Under the pieces are notes generated by a model. That model saw only the letters and a program-made list of their open reading frames with translations, had not been told where the DNA came from and searched no databases. A program made the position numbers and the translations under genes. Shown one piece after another: positions 59,401 to 64,000 of a stretch of DNA of 64,000 nucleotides. The stretch is from Massariosphaeria phaeospora (Eukaryota > Ascomycota > Dothideomycetes > Pleosporales), in NCBI GenBank assembly GCA_011032825.1, contig JAADJZ010000008.1, forward strand, positions 62,001 to 126,000. Direction: 5' to 3'. Numbering within the stretch: the stretch's first letter is position 1; the number at the start of each line of letters is the position of its first letter.

Positions 59401-60720
59401 CTAACGTCTTTATGCTTACGCAGTTTTAGCTAACAAACAAAAATAGTTTAAAAGTAATACTTAACGCGCAGCTTGTTTTTTAGGCGCTATTTAATTACTT
59501 TTAGATTAAATAGAATAGCGTAGCGTTAAGAGAGTGCTATTAAATTGCTACACTTTTTTGTACAAAGGCTTGGTAGTAGAAATACAACGTACTTGTACTA
59601 GGCACTTATTTTAATACGCAATTAAGTAGCGCTAAAGCTACGTATTAAATTTGTAAAACTTGTTATAAAAATTACAGCAGAGCTAGTTTTAAGTTTAATA
59701 AAACTAATAGATTAAAAAGCGTACTTAGCTATTTTAAAAACCTATACTTTTACACGTATAATTAAAAAACAATAAACATCTCTATAAAAACTAAATTAAT
59801 ACAATTTTTAAATTTTTTTAACGTTAACGACTTTGTATAGCGAAATGTATACAACTAGATTGTAAAAAACTTTAGTACAAAAGCACTACGCAAGAATATT
59901 CTACGCTTAGTTGTACAAAATAGCGTGCTTTTTTGTTTAGTATTTTTTTTAAGCGTATTTTATTTTAAGCAATGCTGTTTTGTACTAAGAGTATTATACT
60001 TTATAATACTACAATTTGTAAGTAGATTTTTAAAAAGTTTGTTTATTATAAATAAATAAATTAAAGCTGTATTGTCTAAAGCGCAAAGTAGAATACACTT
60101 ATTCTTCAACGTATAAACTTTTTGTAAGCGAAAAGAATTAAACAAAGTATTTACGCACTAGGTAAACGCTGCAAGCACCTACTAAACCGCTATGTTAGTA
60201 CTTACAAAAATGCTAGATTTCTACTTAAAAGCAAATCTAGTAGCGAATATTCTGCGAGTTATTAAAAACTATAATATTAAAAGCAATATAAAATACTTTG
60301 TTACTAACAACGCTTTTTTAAACAACAAAGCAGTAAAAGCGCTAGTAATTAAGCTAGAATTTAATGCTTTATAAAAGCGTTTACGCTGCGCTAGCTACAT
60401 TATTAATTTAATAGCGCAGTAGATTCTTTTTAGCAGCGACTACGACATGTTTAAGTAGAAGTTACTACTAGCAATTAGTATTAAAGAGCAAACTACTTTA
60501 TAGAGAAAAAAGAGCTTTATTAGTTAACTAAACAACATTGTTAAATAGATTAACAACTCTTTTAGCAATCTACAGCGCTTTAACAATGTACAAAAAAAAG
60601 TTTAAGTAGAAAAAACTTTAAGTTTAACAAACTAGCTACCTACTATAGCGCTGCTGCAAAGTAATAGTACTAAGTAAGCGCAAAACTCTCTACTTACGGC
60701 GCAAGAATAGCTAGCAATTT
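59400..60720 (+). pseudogene. hAT-III transposase remnant, N-terminal and central part
   Basis: Plus strand, RIP-degraded. A BED-type zinc finger starts at about 59650 (C-K-T-C, with two later His positions now Tyr). A D-V-Q-T-F-like segment lies near 60105. Y-F-V-T-N-N-A near 60295 matches the catalytic Asp motif with Asp changed to Asn. R-C-A-S-Y-I-I-N-L near 60385 matches RCxxHxxNL with His changed to Tyr. The C-terminal dimerisation domain was not found; the remnant stops near the Fot1-like sequence at 60826. Terminal repeats were not identified. Confidence 0.72.
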
Positions 60721-60825
60721 TACAACTTAACTTTTTATCAATGCGCTTTTACTACTAACGTATTCTACTATTACTTTAGCTAACTTATTACTTTAGCTAA
60801 AAAGGCTTAGCAGCACTAACTTACG

Positions 60826-62310
60826 TTACGCTTTTTTAATTTTATTGCTATTAAATAAGAAATCTACGTACGTTGTGCTTGCATCTAATTTAAAATATAT
60901 TTCTATATTTTTTTTGCACGTTTGCGCGTTATGCCTAGTTTTGCTACAGTTCTTACAGCGCCGTAGAGCTAGTTAAGCTAGTTCTTAATTACTACTACTA
61001 CAAGCTTTTTTAAATTGCTAAAGCGCTGCAAACGCTTTAGTAGCTACTTGCGCTGCAGTAGTTTTATACTCTATAGTACTACTTTGCTAGATCTACTTGC
61101 GCTTACGCGATTTCTACTTTGTAAGCTTTGCTAATTGCTTTTCAAGCTTCTTGTTGTAGGCAGCAAGAAAAGCGTTTTAGTATAGCATAAGTTTACTACT
61201 TTTTATAAGCTGCAAAAAGCTAGCCTAAGCTATAACAAGTAATTAAACAAAAAAATCGCGTACTAGCTTTAACTAAGATTTAAACTCGTGCGTATTGCTT
61301 AGAGTTTTCAACTGCTACGGCGTTTCTAGATATAAAAGTGCTAGTAGAGTACGCAGCTGTACTTTAAAGCAATCTAATACTACTTGCGCGTTAATAGAAA
61401 CTATTTCTAACGCTTTAAAAGCTTTGCAGCAGTTTTTCTTTGTAAATACGTCAAAAAACGCGTTTTTAAAAGCTAAAAGAAAGCTTTTTTTGTTAATATA
61501 GAAAACGCGTTGGCGTGCTAAGTTTCTAATGCGCTAAAAATACTTGCGCTTTAGCAGCAAAAAGCAAACTACGTTAAGCAGCTAAAGAATATGCAACAAG
61601 TAAAGAAGTATGCAAAAAGTTAAAATCTTGTTTTTAAAGCAATAGTTTTTAAAATCTTAAAATTAATAGCTTTTATAGCTGTCTAGAATAAGCAGCTAGT
61701 ATACTTCTACTTAGCGCGTTTTTGTATGCGCGTTAAAGTACTTTAACTACTTTAAACCTAAAGCGTTGTTTGTTTAGCAGTTTTTTAACACTAAAAGCTT
61801 TTAATCGCGCGGTATTAAAGCTTTTTTGTACTACGCAGAAATGTAAACGCGTTTTTTGTAAATAATAAAAAGCGAAGTTGTGTACCTAGTAGCGTACACG
61901 CTTTAGATAACTATAACCTACTTGCAATTGCCTAGCTAAACAAGCTTTAGCTAAGCACGTTTTTTTGCACTTGTAACAACTTTTATTAAGCTAATAATGC
62001 TTATTTAAAAGCTTGTTTTGTTGAAGTTATGCACGTTGTCGTTGTAAACGCTGTACTTAGCTTTAGTATTTTCTACTAGCTTAAACTACGCGCTAATTGT
62101 TTCTAGATTCTCTTGCAGTATTCTCTGCCTATTTTTTGCTTAATTAAACGCTATTTTAAGCTTATTTAATTGCGTTACAAAGCGCCTAGCTTAGTGTTTG
62201 CTAACTAGCTTGCTACTACGTACACCTAGTATTTTACTAGCTATATCTACTACTTCGCACAGCCGAAGCGCAAATTCTTGCGAATTAAAGTTAAGAATAT
62301 ATTAGACAAT
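60826..62310 (-). pseudogene. Fot1-like transposase, RIP-inactivated
   Basis: Minus-strand remnant. In order: a DNA-binding part near 62200-62100, H-N-F-N-K-T-S-F near 62025 (DETGF expected), L-L-I-L-D-S-Y-K-S-Y near 61695 (DGHxSH expected), L-Y-L-L-H-I-L-(stop)-P-L-N-V near 61620 (HLLQPLDV), a segment closely resembling the 45300-45520 part of the other Fot1-like copy near 61500-61300, and a C-terminal zinc knuckle C-K-N-C-S-K-T-R-H-N-A-Q-T-C at about 60985-60945. A double TCGAACACTAC motif at 62327-62355 may mark its right end; the left end was not found. Confidence 0.78.
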
Positions 62311-64000
62311 TGTTTGAGCAGCTTCTAATCGAACACTACTTTGGCTATTCGAACACTACCTAGCATTATTTCTAAAAACACGCTTAAAAAGTCAAAAAAC
62401 GCGGTAACGTAATTGTAGTAACTAGAACAACGAAACGCTAGTAGAGCTGTAAAGCGCTAATTGCCAACGTTGTGCAAAAATCAATTGTCTAATCTCGCTC
62501 TAGCTGCGTTGAACGCTAGGCATTGCGAACTAAAGATTTGCACTTAAGAATTGTTGCTTTAACTAGCGCATTTAGCAGCTGCAAGCAATACGTTTGCGGC
62601 GAACTTTTAGCACTTTTAAACTAATACTACTTAACAACAACGCTACGCAAAGGCGCGCAGTTAAAAACTTAAGTAGGTATAGTTTTAGTAAGTTAATAGT
62701 TCAAATTTAAAACTTTTCTAATAGCGAGGTAGTTAGCTATTTGTACACTAATAGTTTAGCAATTTAGTGCTTTTATATAAGTAACGCTAGAGCAAGCCTA
62801 CGCTACGCATAAACGCTAAGTTAAAAGTTATGTTTTATTACTACGCCTAGGCTTGCTAGGCTCGCTACTTCGCTTTCGTTGCTACAGCTACTTATTCTTT
62901 GCTTTTAAAAGTTTCTTTCGTTTCTTAGAGCGAAATTGGTTTTGCTAGGTACTATTTGCTTTTCTAAGCGCTTTATTTTAAGCTACAACCTACTCGTTCG
63001 CTTGCCTAAACTAGTTAATGTTTATTAGCTTATTTGCTTCGTAGCCTAGCGCTAGTGCTGCTTTATACTTAGAGCTATTCAACTTAGAGCGCGTTACTAG
63101 CGAAGTTAGCAAAAAGAAAGTAGCTATCGTCGTTTAAGTAACTACTAGGCAGCTAGCTTAACTACTTCGAACTAGAAAAGTAGTACGCTAGGTGTTAGCT
63201 AGCTAAGATAACTTTGCACTTGCGAAAAGCACTTAGGTAGCTTAAACTATTTTAAATAGTAAAGAGTTACGAGCTTTTTAGGTAACTAGGCTAGTAGAAA
63301 TTGTCCGCACAGTAGCTTCTTTAGAGCGCTTTTTGCTTTTAACTTAAGTAGAATTCTTTAAGCGAGGTAGAAGCTTTAGGCAGCTACTTCGTAGAGAGTA
63401 TAATTGCTAGTAATTGTAAATCTCGTTTACTAGAACCTTGCTGTTGCTAAAGTAGATAATATAGTAAAGCTAGTGTTTGCAAAGCAACTTATACGTTTTA
63501 GTAAACGCACCTAAACAAGCACTACCGTAGTTATTAGCTTTTAATTGCTTAAGTTGCTTATTTAGTAATTGTAAAGCAAGAAGTGTAATTCGCTGAAAAA
63601 GCAGCTGAAACTCTAGAACTTTAGCAACCAAGTTAGGCACTTTGCTATAAGCTTAGCTTATTTTAGTTTTGTACGTATTTACTTAGTTCTTAACGTAAAG
63701 GTTTACTAATAGCACTACATTCTAGAAGTAACCTTTGGCTAACACAAGACTTTCTTTAATATAACGATAAAAGCTTTCGCTTTGAAAAGTTGCCTTGTAC
63801 GTAGTTAGCTAGCAGTAAGCTTAGCTAACTTCGCTGCGAATTTAGCTGCAGAAATTAACAATAGGCTTTACCTAGTACTAAAGTTAAGTAGAAACCTATA
63901 GTAGCACTTCGCTTACTTATCTCGAAATAGTAGCTAGTACTTGCTAAGGTACTCTAGCAGTTTTGAAAACTTTTTGTAGTTGTTTCAAATAAACTAGCAG
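62311..64000. other. Unassigned AT-rich DNA at the window end
   Basis: RIP-like composition throughout. On the minus strand at about 62800-63330 a basic, Gln/Lys/Arg-rich frame resembles the coiled-coil tail of a DDE transposase, but the match is weak. No LTR or terminal inverted repeat was found. The element may continue past the window. Confidence 0.4.

Overview
The window looks like a gene-poor, transposon-rich stretch of a filamentous ascomycete genome, possibly a dothideomycete. The evidence is short GT-AG introns with a CTAAC branch site, fungal-type Fot1/pogo, Tc1, hAT and chromovirus elements, and heavy C:G to T:A decay of every repeat. That decay looks like repeat-induced point mutation (RIP): copies differ mostly by transitions, and conserved Trp and Gln codons have become TAG, TGA or TAA. 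No ribosomal RNA, tRNA, CRISPR array or bacterial-type operon was seen.

Layout. 1-1888: end of a RIP-damaged hAT element (hAT-I copy 1). 1.9-15.8 kb: normal-composition, mostly non-coding DNA with small repeats and one convincing intact gene, a four-exon PD-(D/E)XK nuclease-like gene (6887-8592). 15811-17906: complete Fot1/pogo element with TA duplication. 18453-23053: Tc1-like element split by a full-length hAT-I copy 2 (18843-22003) with a perfect 8-bp target duplication. 23-28.9 kb: unassigned DNA with minor repeats.

28989-34979 (minus strand) holds the most interesting object: a broken gene of 963 codons that joins a group II PLP-dependent decarboxylase, a polymerase-beta-type nucleotidyltransferase domain and a P-loop kinase domain. 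It is split by a second hAT family (hAT-II, 31049-34142, 8-bp duplication). Removing the insertion restores the reading frame exactly. A solo LTR (35003-35431) lies just upstream of its start codon. RIP-type changes hit catalytic residues and are dense at the decarboxylase end and almost absent at the kinase end.

35.4-64 kb is AT-rich, RIP-degraded transposon DNA. Two related chromoviruses (A and C) stand in tandem and share the middle LTR (39282-58301). A third, opposite-strand chromovirus (B, 40867-49099) sits inside A, and a Fot1-like element (44250-46093) sits inside B. The right end holds a hAT-III remnant, another Fot1-like transposase on the minus strand, and unassigned sequence.

Apart from the PD-(D/E)XK gene and possibly the C-terminal 418 codons of the fusion gene, I see no gene likely to make a working protein. 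Boundaries of terminal repeats are read by eye. Domain calls rest on motif recognition, not searches.
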